Assembly (NCBI GenBank): GCA_964440305.1
Contig: CAYTRS010000020.1
Coordinates: 1-11,184, forward strand
Source: CAYTRS01 sp964440305
GTDB lineage: Bacteria; Patescibacteriota; Minisyncoccia; Moranbacterales; JAKLHP01
Reading direction: 5' to 3'
DNA: 11,184 nt
The position numbers and the translations under genes are program-made. The notes beneath the pieces were generated by a model. The model saw only the letters and a list, made by a program, of their open reading frames with translations, made no database searches and was not told where the DNA came from. Below, piece by piece: positions 1 to 7,585 of this stretch (positions are counted from its first letter, which is position 1; every line of letters begins with the position of its first letter).

Positions 1-76
1 TTCCTTCCGCTTTAAACTTTCCTTCCATATCCATGTCCTTTTCATCAACCGGCTCTAGGTTTGGTTTTATGTCCAT
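1..76 (-). CDS. Start of an unrecognised gene, cut by the left window edge
   Basis: On the minus strand an ATG at 74-76 opens a frame that stays open to the window edge and gives 25 residues: MDIKPNLEPV, then DEKDMDMEGK and FKAEG. It is too short to assign a family. It is acidic and hydrophilic at the start, with no signal peptide visible so far. It lies 77 nt downstream of the DUF5663-like gene on the same strand, so it is probably the third gene of the same operon. There is no Shine-Dalgarno sequence in front of the ATG, which is common in this window and so does not argue strongly against it. The A-rich, Lys/Glu/Asp-rich codons resemble the neighbouring genes. The evidence for a real gene is the open frame, strand and position only. 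Confidence 0.45.
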   Translation of the reverse strand, partial: MDIKPNLEPVDEKDMDMEGKFKAEG

Positions 77-90
77 AGTTATCAAAGTTA

Positions 91-147
91 AAAATCAAAA
101 GTAAAATTTAAAAGGCAGTATTTCCTTATTTTTTACTCTTGACTTTT
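91..147. repeat. A/T-rich imperfect inverted repeat between two operon genes (possible weak terminator or processing hairpin)
   Basis: The left arm 91-106 (AAAATCAAAAGTAAAA) and the right arm 131-147 (TTTTACTCTTGACTTTT) are complementary apart from one bulged base and one position that becomes a G-U pair in the minus-strand transcript. The loop is 24 nt. The hairpin would lie just after the stop codon of the DUF5663-like gene and before the next ATG, and its 3' arm ends in a U-rich stretch, so it could attenuate or stabilise the operon message. The stem is poor in G+C, so a strong terminator is unlikely. Both arms also show a 7-nt periodicity like that at 9425-9529, so this may equally be a dispersed intergenic repeat. 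Confidence 0.5.
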
Positions 148-153
148 CTCTTT

Positions 154-462
154 TTATTTTGTTAATAGGTTTTTCTTCATTTCCTCCTTAAATTCTTCAA
201 TGACTTTTTTCACCATTTCTTCATATCCGCCTATCCGAGACGCCAAAAATTCCTCCATTTTCTGCGGATCCGCTTTTTCCTCTACTAACTTATCATACTC
301 TCCTCTTCCCTTTTCATCCAATTTCTCCATTGTTTCAATAAAAATCCTTTTCAAAAGTGCTTCCGTCATCTTAATAAGCAACTGATCTTTCTTTTCCTGG
401 GGCAAATTTTCCAACCCTAGCTCATCCAGCAATGTTTTTTGAACTTGTCCTTGTTGATCCAT
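154..462 (-). CDS. Small helical protein resembling DUF5663
   Basis: This 102-residue protein is hydrophilic and apparently all-helical, with no signal peptide or membrane segment. Its N-terminal half runs through a pattern like LLDELGLENLP, EEKKDQLL and then MTEALLKRIF (residues about 12-40). From memory this matches the DUF5663 family, which occurs mostly in Patescibacteria and has no known function. The C-terminal third is Lys/Glu-rich and probably forms one long amphipathic helix. It lies 27 nt downstream of the 1164-residue coiled-coil gene on the same strand, in a spacer made only of A and T, so the two are very probably co-transcribed and may act together. The ATG at 460-462 has no Shine-Dalgarno sequence, only an A-rich leader. 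No catalytic residues are evident. A role as a small cytoplasmic adaptor of the large protein is inference from position. The coding call is firm and the family name moderate. Confidence 0.8.
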   Translation of the reverse strand: MDQQGQVQKTLLDELGLENLPQEKKDQLLIKMTEALLKRIFIETMEKLDEKGRGEYDKLVEEKADPQKMEEFLASRIGGYEEMVKKVIEEFKEEMKKNLLTK

Positions 463-489
463 AAATTTTTTAAATTATTTTTTATAAAA

Positions 490-3400
490 TTATTTTTTTA
501 CGGCAAGCTCCGCGATTCTTCCCGTCCATTTGCTTATATTCTCACCCCTCTTGGGCTTGGCTCTCTTGCCTAATATTTCAAAGGCTCTCTTGGCGAATTT
601 CGCAAGATTATTTTTCACATATTTATTTTTCTTGGCTTCGGAAAAAGTTTTGTCTTTCAACTTTCTCCATATCTCAAGGTTGCCGGAAGAAATCTCCTTT
701 CTGGCCATTTCTGCTGCTCCTTTAAGGGAAACTACGCCTGCCATTCCCGCCATTTGGGGAAAAAGAAGCTTGGAGTCTGCCAAAACCGAATCCAGATTTT
801 CCGGAACTTTTTCATTTCCACTTTCCACATTCTCTCCAACATCCGGCACGGCTGTCTTTGGAGCAATATTTTCATTTTCTGAAACAGCGGGTTCTTTTTC
901 CGGAGTAGCATTTTCTTCAATGTTTTCATTGGCCGCTTTTGGCGATTCTGCAACAGCTTGGCTAGCAGAATCGATGTCTTCCCCTGCATGATGGATACCG
1001 GAAATTTGCATTGCATGCGGATTGATTTCTATTTGTTCCCCAGGCTGGATAATGTGGTGTTCCAAGCCGTTCGGAAATTCTTCACGATGTTCTGCGGCGT
1101 AATCCAGAGCCAAGCGGTGAGCAATTTGACCCAGATCAAAATCCCTTCCGCCAAACATATCTTCATACTGCTTTTCCATTTCCGGATGAGCCTTGAAATG
1201 GTCTATGATTGTCTTTTCCAAACTGCTTCCTTTCTCTACAGTTAAGGTTTCGGAGGTTCTTTCAGAAGCGCTTTCTGCCGCTTTTTGAGAAACCTCTTGC
1301 GCTTCTCCAGTTTGTTTAGGCTCTGAAGTCTCTTGGGATTCAACCGATTCTTGGAACAACTGGGGCTCTGGAGATTTTGAAGGCGCTGAAGGTTTTGAAG
1401 CTTCCGAAACTCTTGGAGTTTCCTTGTCAACGCTTAATTCTGATTCCTGAGACATGTTCTCTTGAGGCCAATTATTATCCAATTTGTTAGACGGATAATT
1501 GTTGCTTGAATATTTTTCCCAAAGTTCCTGTCCTTTTGGATTTATCCCCGTGTAATAACCTCCTTCGCTTTTCCCGCTCCCCGCAAAATAATCAGAATCT
1601 TTGAAATGGTCTGACGCATGGAAAACATTGTGCAGAGTCTCTCCTATTTTGAAATTAGAAATATTTTCAACAATTTTTTCAGAATTTTCCAGCCCCCATT
1701 TAGACATTTCTGGAAGGACAAACCCTGCTCCAATGCCGGCTACCCATCCCAAAAATGTCCTTCTGAAATATTGCAATTTCTCTTCTTCCAATTTTTGGCC
1801 GTATTCTTCTGTTTCTTGAGAAAGTTTTGACATCAAAAAATCGTATTTTTCTTCAGGGGTATTATGGGCAACTTCCAGATCTTCCAAAATATTTTTAGTT
1901 TTTTCTTTTGCCGCTTTTTCCTCCTTCATCCTGTATTTTGCCTCCATTCCGGTTTTAACTCCCATTCCTACAGCTATTCCTCCCAAAAATTTTCTACCCA
2001 CTCCAAGAGCCGCAATTGCGCTAACCGTCCCTGCCGAACCCGCAAACACCGCTCCTGCTCCAGCCCCTAAAAATAAGGATGAAACGGCAATTTTCGCTCT
2101 CCAGTCAAGTTTGCGATACCAGTTTATAAACTTCGCTCCCTTTTCCATAATTTCTGCGCCTTTTTCTCCGAAATCCCCGATTCTGGCATTTGTTCTCGCC
2201 TCCCATAATTTTATATTTTCATCCAAATTCAGTTCTAAAATCAATTCCGCAACTTTTTCCGGATTGAAATCCTTCATCGTTTTCATTCTGCCAAGCTCTG
2301 CCTTGAGAAGTTCCTGGGCCTTATTTTTATGCCTCTCCCTTAAATCGTTAAGGTCGGGAAGACTTTCCTGATCGGTTTTCAAAAATTTACCGAAAAATCT
2401 CTTAAGATTAGAAATGGTTCCTTTAATTTTATAGTCCGCCGCGGCGTAATCATTTCTCGCTTCATCCAGCTCTTTTCGAAGGCGCTCGGATTCTTTCATA
2501 ATCTTATCATTCGCTTCAACAGTCATTTCCGGCATTTCGGCAATATTTTTTCCCTTTTCAGACACTGCCGGCAATTCGAGATTTTCAGGAATGGTTTCCG
2601 GAGATTTTTCCGCAGACTCCGTCATCTCTTCCTCCAATATTTTCTCCTTGCTTATTTTTTTCCCATTTTTGCCTACAATTTCGCCTTTTCCCATTTCTTC
2701 TTTTGCATCCTCCCATTCTTCTTCCAAATACGGACGCTTAGGAGAAAATTCTCTTTCCTCTCCTTCAGATTTTTCTGCAACTCTAATCCTGTTAATTTTT
2801 CTTATTTTATTTCCGGATTTTTTCTCTTCAGGCATCCCTTCCTCGATCTTTTTTCCGCTTCCGCCCATATATTTATTAAAGATTTCTTCATTGGCATTTC
2901 TTATTTTTTCCGTGATTTTTTTTCTCTCTTCCTTGCCTAGTTCATTCCATCTGATTTCATTATTTTTAATATAGTCGCCAATATTTATCAGATATTCTTC
3001 AATTTCTTTTTTTTCTCCGTGCCTGTCAATCTTTTCGGATTTTTTCCTTTTAAAATTTTCAACTGATTTTTTTTCCTCATCCAGCTTGACCCTCCCCCAA
3101 TAATTTCCAAGTATCTCCTCGTTACCGTTTTTTATTTCATCAACTATTTTTTTCTTTTCCGTATCGCTCAGTTTTTCCCACTTCTTCCTGTTATCTTTGA
3201 TATATTTTTCTATATCAATCAGATAGGATTCTATGTCTGTTTTCCCCGCTGATATTCGGTCTTTTTCATTTTCTATTCGTTTAAGCTTTCCTCGCTTTAA
3301 CTTTTCAGCATAAGATTCATTTGAAAGGATATTTTTTTTCTCTTTCGTCGCCTTCTCTGCAACTATTTCCTCTGGATAGTCTTTTTCAGCTTCTGGAACG

Positions 3401-3984
3401 GTAGCATCTGAAACAGAGGGTTCTGAAGCTGGAGCCTCTGAAATTTCAATTCCTTTGTCATTGACAAAATCATTTATTGATCCAAGCTCCTTATATTTTT
3501 TTCTCATATTTTTTCTTTTTTCTTGCGGTTTTTTTTGAGGTTTTTCCTCAAAATTATTTTTCAGCATTCTTTTTTCCTTCTTCCTTTCAGAATTTCCTGC
3601 CATATCTTTAAATTGATCCCAATCCAATTCGTTGTAAATCGTGCTTCCTTCAAGCTGAACCGATGCTCCTCCGGGAATAAAATCAATAATTTTAAACTTT
3701 CTTCCCGCCTTAGTCTTATATTCCTTGCCTACTTTATAATCCTTAATAATTTCAGGGGGATTCTCTTTTAGCTCCTTCTCCTTTCTAGCCAACGCCAGAT
3801 AGTTTCCTCCACCTTCTTCATTTCTTACAAATTCCTTCAAAAATTCTTTATTGGTTTTATTTGCGCTTTCCTTATATATATTTTCAATTGCTTCCGTTCC
3901 TTTTTCGACCAGTTTAATATTTTTCTTTATTAATTTCTCTACCTCTTCCTTATTTTCACCGGGAATAATATTATCTTCCATCAT
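490..3984 (-). CDS. Large coiled-coil, membrane-associated protein of unknown function (1164 residues)
   Basis: I do not recognise a family for the whole protein. Visible parts in order are: a charged helical N-terminus (1-75); a small beta-rich-looking segment (82-128, with VGKEYKTKAGRKFKIIDF); two tandem copies of a 49-residue helical repeat (250-298 and 327-375, 24/49 identical); a Lys/Glu-rich linker to about 490; coiled coil (495-600); Gly/Ala-rich hydrophobic segments at 632-676 (room for two membrane passes) and 742-758; a Ser/Glu/Pro-rich disordered stretch (845-915); a compact segment at 913-992 ending HHIIQPGEQIEINP that faintly recalls LysM; a second acidic linker (1008-1066); and a basic C-terminal helical tail. 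No N-terminal signal peptide is present. The ATG at 3982-3984 was chosen because AAGG lies 8 nt upstream and a TGGTATAAT promoter element lies further upstream; the 17-residue longer reading would start inside that promoter. The next ATG, at 3981, is also possible. It heads a putative operon with the DUF5663-like gene. The mix of internal membrane segments, coiled coils and disordered linkers suggests a structural or scaffold role at the envelope, which is inference. Confidence 0.85.
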   Translation of the reverse strand: MMEDNIIPGENKEEVEKLIKKNIKLVEKGTEAIENIYKESANKTNKEFLKEFVRNEEGGGNYLALARKEKELKENPPEIIKDYKVGKEYKTKAGRKFKIIDFIPGGASVQLEGSTIYNELDWDQFKDMAGNSERKKEKRMLKNNFEEKPQKKPQEKRKNMRKKYKELGSINDFVNDKGIEISEAPASEPSVSDATVPEAEKDYPEEIVAEKATKEKKNILSNESYAEKLKRGKLKRIENEKDRISAGKTDIESYLIDIEKYIKDNRKKWEKLSDTEKKKIVDEIKNGNEEILGNYWGRVKLDEEKKSVENFKRKKSEKIDRHGEKKEIEEYLINIGDYIKNNEIRWNELGKEERKKITEKIRNANEEIFNKYMGGSGKKIEEGMPEEKKSGNKIRKINRIRVAEKSEGEEREFSPKRPYLEEEWEDAKEEMGKGEIVGKNGKKISKEKILEEEMTESAEKSPETIPENLELPAVSEKGKNIAEMPEMTVEANDKIMKESERLRKELDEARNDYAAADYKIKGTISNLKRFFGKFLKTDQESLPDLNDLRERHKNKAQELLKAELGRMKTMKDFNPEKVAELILELNLDENIKLWEARTNARIGDFGEKGAEIMEKGAKFINWYRKLDWRAKIAVSSLFLGAGAGAVFAGSAGTVSAIAALGVGRKFLGGIAVGMGVKTGMEAKYRMKEEKAAKEKTKNILEDLEVAHNTPEEKYDFLMSKLSQETEEYGQKLEEEKLQYFRRTFLGWVAGIGAGFVLPEMSKWGLENSEKIVENISNFKIGETLHNVFHASDHFKDSDYFAGSGKSEGGYYTGINPKGQELWEKYSSNNYPSNKLDNNWPQENMSQESELSVDKETPRVSEASKPSAPSKSPEPQLFQESVESQETSEPKQTGEAQEVSQKAAESASERTSETLTVEKGSSLEKTIIDHFKAHPEMEKQYEDMFGGRDFDLGQIAHRLALDYAAEHREEFPNGLEHHIIQPGEQIEINPHAMQISGIHHAGEDIDSASQAVAESPKAANENIEENATPEKEPAVSENENIAPKTAVPDVGENVESGNEKVPENLDSVLADSKLLFPQMAGMAGVVSLKGAAEMARKEISSGNLEIWRKLKDKTFSEAKKNKYVKNNLAKFAKRAFEILGKRAKPKRGENISKWTGRIAELAVKK
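2860..3237 (-). repeat. Tandem 49-residue coding repeat inside the large protein
   Basis: Two copies of a 49-residue unit lie at 3091-3237 (residues 250-298) and 2860-3006 (residues 327-375), separated by 28 residues rich in Lys and Glu. Counted by hand, 24 of 49 positions are identical. Shared positions include IE-YLI-I, then YIK-N, a Trp, a Leu, and a conserved end NEEI followed by Y-G. The pattern suggests a small two- or three-helix bundle with a buried Trp and Tyr residues. This is a protein-level duplication: the DNA has diverged. Confidence 0.8.
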
Positions 3985-4014
3985 TGCCAAGACCTTATAT
4001 TGCTTAATAGAGTT

Positions 4015-4020
4015 ATTATA
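4015..4020 (-). promoter_or_regulatory. Extended -10 promoter of the left operon
   Basis: On the minus strand the sequence reads TGTGGTATAAT, a perfect TATAAT preceded by the TGn extension. The predicted transcript would begin near 4008, about 24 nt before the ATG at 3984. No good -35 box lies at the right distance, which is normal for extended -10 promoters. This supports starting the large gene at 3984 rather than 4035. Confidence 0.5.
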
Positions 4021-4042
4021 CCACAAATTTACCAAAAAAATA

Positions 4043-4071
4043 TTGTGGACAACCTGATTATCTATTATAAT
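4043..4071 (+). promoter_or_regulatory. Promoter of the GT39 gene pair
   Basis: A perfect -10 TATAAT at 4066-4071 is preceded, after exactly 17 nt, by TTGTGG at 4043-4048, which matches the -35 consensus at only three of six bases. The expected start near 4078 leaves a leader of about 33 nt before the ATG at 4111. The hexamer TTGTGG also occurs on the other strand (4021-4026), immediately upstream of the leftward -10. Confidence 0.5.
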
Positions 4072-4092
4072 ATATTTAGAAATAATCAGGTT
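4051..4092. repeat. 11-bp perfect inverted repeat bracketing the rightward -10 box (operator candidate)
   Basis: AACCTGATTAT (4051-4061) and ATAATCAGGTT (4082-4092) are exact reverse complements separated by 20 bp. Arm centres are 31 bp apart, about three helical turns, so both half-sites would face the same side of the DNA. The arms enclose the -10 TATAAT and the predicted transcription start. This fits an operator for a regulator controlling the GT39 pair and possibly the divergent operon. In RNA the pair could also form a hairpin, but no gene ends here that would need a terminator. Confidence 0.55.
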
Positions 4093-4110
4093 TTTGAATT
4101 CAATTTTTTT

Positions 4111-5703
4111 ATGGAAAACAAATACAAAAAATTATTTCATTTTTTTCTGCTGATCCTGATTGTCGCGGCAGCTTTCTTTTTGCGATTTTATAAAATTGAT
4201 TCCATCCCGGCAGGAGTTTATCCGGATGAAACCGTAAATGCTACCGACGCGATTAACGCCAACGAAACCGGAGAATATAAAATTTTCTACACTAACAATT
4301 ACGGACGCGAGGGGCTTTTTATGAACCTTGTTGCCCTTTCTTTCAAGATTTTTGGGGTTAATATTTTAGCCTTAAAAATCTGGTCTATTGTCTTCGGCAC
4401 GCTTACGGTTTTGGGAATCTTTCTTCTTGCCAAAGAACTTTTTAAAAGTAACCGTGCTGGGCTTATTTCCGCATTTCTCAGTGCTTTTTCTTTCTGGGCG
4501 ATAAATTTTTCCCGCATTTCCTTTCGCGCCATAATGCTTCCTTTCGTTCTAACCTTCACTTTTTATTTTATTTTCAAAGGGATCCGAAACGGAAAATTTT
4601 ACCCGTTCGCTTTGGCTGGTCTCTTTTTTGGAATCGGAATGCACACCTATATCGCCTTTCGAGTCGCTCCGGCGGTCCTCTTTGCTCTTTTCATCGTTTT
4701 GCTGATCTCCAAAAGAAGAGTATTTCAAGGATATTGGAAGCATGCTTTGGTATTTTTTGCTTTTTTCCTGATAACCGCTTCTCCGATGATCTATGACTTC
4801 GTAAAGTACCCGGAACATTTCAGTTCCCGTTCAAACTCGATCTCGGTTTTATCTCCGGAAGTCAACAAGGGAAATCTGTGGGGAACGCTCGGAAAAAGTT
4901 TTGGATTAAGCATTGCAAAGTATAATTTCTGGGGAGACCAGAATTGGCGGCATAATTATCCTCCTTATCCGATCTTGGATCCGATTACCGGAATCGCTTT
5001 CCTTGCCGGGATAGTTTATATTATATATAAGACACTGGAACTTCTAATCCTTCGAGTCCGCCATGGCATTTTGGATGAAAAGCTTTATATTTTCGCATTC
5101 ATCCTTGCTTGGTTTTTTGCGCTTTTGGCGCCGGAGTTTCTGACCGCCGAAGGAAATCCGCACGCGCTCCGTTCCATTGGCACAATTCCCGTAGTCCACA
5201 TCATTGCCGCCATCCCTTTTCTTTGGGTTCTAGGAAAATCGGAAAAATTCGGATATTTGACCAAGGTTTCTGTTTGGTCGCTTATTTTTTTATGTTTCAT
5301 TATAATTGCCTCATTTAATACCGCTAAATATTTCGTTTTTTTCGCAAACAGGCCCGAACAGCATGGGCAATTCAATGAAAATTTCAAAAATATGGCGATT
5401 TATCTCAATAGCTTGCCTGACGATGTCCACAAATATGTCCTGCCGAATGCCGGAGGAAAAACAATGGAAGACGGGCTTCCGGTAAGCGCCCAACCCATAA
5501 AATTCCTGACTTACCGAAAGGCTAAGAATTTGGAATTTTTGAATGAAAATTCTATCATAAAAAGACCGATGGTAATCGTATTTATGAGGTATGACCAGGG
5601 CATGATTGATAATGTGAAAAATTTTTATCCCCAAGCAGAAGTCAAAAAAATAGACTTAAGCCCCGGATTTCCATCAGACTTTATAACAATTGAAATTAAG
5701 TAA
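4111..5703 (+). CDS. GT39/PMT-type membrane glycosyltransferase
   Basis: This 530-residue polytopic membrane protein has about ten or more hydrophobic segments, the first at residues 8-25. The first outside loop carries the acidic pair D39-E40 (VYPDETVNA), the usual position of the catalytic Asp/Glu of PMT/ArnT-like (GT-C) enzymes, followed by GREGLF (65-70) and NFSRISFRA (132-140), typical of this family. HALRSIGTIP (from residue 351) is another recurrent family signature. The soluble C-terminal part (about 405-530) lies outside the membrane core. The expected reaction is transfer of a sugar from a polyprenyl-phosphate carrier to a glycan, lipid or protein on the outer membrane face; donor and acceptor cannot be told from sequence. 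The ATG at 4111 is chosen over an upstream one at 4000 because promoter elements lie between them. It has no Shine-Dalgarno sequence. The next gene follows after 25 nt and belongs to the same superfamily, so the two are very likely an operon. Confidence 0.88.
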   Translation: MENKYKKLFHFFLLILIVAAAFFLRFYKIDSIPAGVYPDETVNATDAINANETGEYKIFYTNNYGREGLFMNLVALSFKIFGVNILALKIWSIVFGTLTVLGIFLLAKELFKSNRAGLISAFLSAFSFWAINFSRISFRAIMLPFVLTFTFYFIFKGIRNGKFYPFALAGLFFGIGMHTYIAFRVAPAVLFALFIVLLISKRRVFQGYWKHALVFFAFFLITASPMIYDFVKYPEHFSSRSNSISVLSPEVNKGNLWGTLGKSFGLSIAKYNFWGDQNWRHNYPPYPILDPITGIAFLAGIVYIIYKTLELLILRVRHGILDEKLYIFAFILAWFFALLAPEFLTAEGNPHALRSIGTIPVVHIIAAIPFLWVLGKSEKFGYLTKVSVWSLIFLCFIIIASFNTAKYFVFFANRPEQHGQFNENFKNMAIYLNSLPDDVHKYVLPNAGGKTMEDGLPVSAQPIKFLTYRKAKNLEFLNENSIIKRPMVIVFMRYDQGMIDNVKNFYPQAEVKKIDLSPGFPSDFITIEIK

Positions 5704-5728
5704 TTTTTATAATTAAAATTTTTAAGGC

Positions 5729-7546
5729 ATGGAAAAAATAAAAAAACACGCGACACTAATAGTAATTTTAATTTCTATTGCGGTTTTTGCCGTTTCAATG
5801 GTTGTTTCCTGGCAAGAATCAACCACGATGGACGAGCAGGCACACATTCCCTCGGGATATACCTATGTCAAATACAACGACATGCGCCTCAATCCGGAAC
5901 ATCCTCCCCTTCTCAAGGACTTGGCCGGCTTTCCTTTGCTTTTTATGAATTTGAATTTTCCCACTGATGATTACGCCTGGACCAATGGGATAAATGAGCA
6001 ATGGACTTTGGGAAACAAGTTTATTCATTCGAATAATGCCGAGCTTGTAACTTTTTGGTCGCGCTTCCCTATTATTCTGGTTGCGCTGCTTTTGGGATTT
6101 TTCATCTACAAATGGACAAAAGAAGTTTCCGGAACATTAGCCGGACTTTTCGCCCTGGTTTTATACGCCGCTGATCCGAATATCTTGGGACATAATCATT
6201 ACGTAACCACCGACATTGGCATCGCCGCCTTCATTTTCATCGCTTTTTATTTCTTCATCAAATTCCTGAAAAATCCAAATTGGAAAAATGTTGTTATTGC
6301 CGGAATTTTCCTGGGATTGGCGGAACTTGCCAAATTTTCCGCCGTTCTTCTTTTTCCGATATTTGGAATGGTAATTTTCTTGTATTCTTTGGCAAAAACA
6401 AAGCCGAGTTTTGACACCAGAAGCGATCTCAAATTCAAATGGGCGATATTCTGGGAATATGCCGGAAAATATGTAGTTATTGTCAGCGTATGCTTTGTGC
6501 TGATTTGGGTGCTTTATTTCTACAACACATTCAATATGCCTCCGGAAAAAATACAGGATGTTGCCAAAACGGTATTTGGAGAACAGGGATCGGGAAAAAT
6601 TGCGAAAGCAATAGTAATCCAGATGAGCACCATGCCGGTCGTAAAATATTTGGCGGAATATTTCCTGGGAGTTTTTATGGTTTTCGTGCGCGTGACTGGA
6701 GGAAATACCTATTATTTTATGGGCGAAGTTTCCAATCATGCGTCCCCTGCCTATTTTCCGGTGGTATTTCTGCTAAAGGAAACGCTTCCCTTTCTGGTTA
6801 TCCTGCTTTTCACTTCAATTTATGCGATTGCAACTGCAGTGAAAAAAATATTTGCCACGCAAGAAAATATTATCAAGGGTTCTTGGAAAATACTGAGGGA
6901 ATATTTGGAAAAGGGAGTGGTGCAATGGTCCATGCTGATTTTCATTTTTATCTACAGCTATTTGAGCGTAACCGGAAATCTAAACATCGGTTTTCGCCAT
7001 TTGTTTCCAATTCTCCCCTTCGTCTATTTTCTTGTAGCCAAGAAAATGTTCGATTTCCTCAGGAATAATCAGCATGGAAAAATAGGTAAAGGATTTTCAG
7101 TATCTGTTTTGGTCCTATTGGCGTGGATTGTTCTGGAACCGATTGTTTCCTTCCCAAGCTATATTTCCTATTTCAATGAGGCAGCTGGAGGTCCGAAAAA
7201 CGGATATAAATACGTCACCGATTCCAATACCGATTGGGGACAGGATCTTAAAAGGCTAAAAAATTGGGTAGATGAATACAATCAAACTGTGACAATAAAC
7301 AAAATAGGTAAAATCCACATTGATTATTTCGGAGGATCAAATCCAAATTATTATTTCGGGGAAAATTTTATTCCCTGGCACGCAGATAATGTTCCAGAGC
7401 CGGGATGGTACGCTATTTCCGCCGGATTCTTGCAAGAAAGCATCTATAAACAAAAAAATCCCGGCGACAAAAGCTATGAATGGCTCAAAAATAAAGAGCC
7501 TTTTGCCAGGGTCGGGAATTCAATATTCATATATTATATTCAATGA
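5729..7546 (+). CDS. Second GT39/PMT-type membrane glycosyltransferase
   Basis: This is a 605-residue polytopic membrane protein with a first membrane segment at 8-27. The hallmark first loop is present: TTMDEQAHIPSGY with D35-E36, then RLNPEHPPLLK (53-63). A second conserved acidic site follows in the NHYVTTDIG segment (D162). Later signatures are GGNTYYFMGE, YFPVVFLLKETLP and the C-terminal loop with GYKYVTDSNTDWGQDL near residues 492-507, common in ArnT-like PMT_2 proteins. It probably transfers a sugar from a polyprenyl-phosphate donor to an extracytoplasmic acceptor. It differs clearly from the upstream GT39 protein, so the pair is not a recent duplication and may add different sugars. 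The start is ATG 5729 because the first helix needs it. An AAGG lies only 1 nt before the ATG, too close for normal use, so initiation may depend on coupling to the upstream gene. It ends convergent with ftsQ, with a 39-nt gap and no clear terminator. Confidence 0.9.
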   Translation: MEKIKKHATLIVILISIAVFAVSMVVSWQESTTMDEQAHIPSGYTYVKYNDMRLNPEHPPLLKDLAGFPLLFMNLNFPTDDYAWTNGINEQWTLGNKFIHSNNAELVTFWSRFPIILVALLLGFFIYKWTKEVSGTLAGLFALVLYAADPNILGHNHYVTTDIGIAAFIFIAFYFFIKFLKNPNWKNVVIAGIFLGLAELAKFSAVLLFPIFGMVIFLYSLAKTKPSFDTRSDLKFKWAIFWEYAGKYVVIVSVCFVLIWVLYFYNTFNMPPEKIQDVAKTVFGEQGSGKIAKAIVIQMSTMPVVKYLAEYFLGVFMVFVRVTGGNTYYFMGEVSNHASPAYFPVVFLLKETLPFLVILLFTSIYAIATAVKKIFATQENIIKGSWKILREYLEKGVVQWSMLIFIFIYSYLSVTGNLNIGFRHLFPILPFVYFLVAKKMFDFLRNNQHGKIGKGFSVSVLVLLAWIVLEPIVSFPSYISYFNEAAGGPKNGYKYVTDSNTDWGQDLKRLKNWVDEYNQTVTINKIGKIHIDYFGGSNPNYYFGENFIPWHADNVPEPGWYAISAGFLQESIYKQKNPGDKSYEWLKNKEPFARVGNSIFIYYIQ

Positions 7547-7585
7547 CCAAGATTTAGCGAAAAATAATTGGCAAATAAGAATATC

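Noticed and set aside
530..991. Plus-strand frame antisense to the end of the large gene
   Set aside because: It is Ser/Phe/Ala-rich, the mirror of the acidic Glu/Lys/Pro linker codons, with no start signal.
3985..4035. 17-residue N-terminal extension of the large gene
   Set aside because: It overlaps the extended -10 box at 4015-4020; ATG 3984 has an AAGG at good distance.
4000..4110. 37-residue N-terminal extension of the first GT39 gene
   Set aside because: It runs through the promoter elements and the inverted repeat; the membrane protein starts naturally with MENKYKKL at 4111.
6161..7068. Open frames on both strands inside the second GT39 gene (6161-6739 minus, 6439-7068 plus)
   Set aside because: Their products are irregular and rich in Cys, His and Arg without motifs, while the GT39 frame is continuous and matches the family from end to end.
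7547..7585. Terminator between the convergent GT39 and ftsQ genes
   Set aside because: Only short, weak pairings such as AAGAT with ATCTT are visible; no G+C stem with a T-run.
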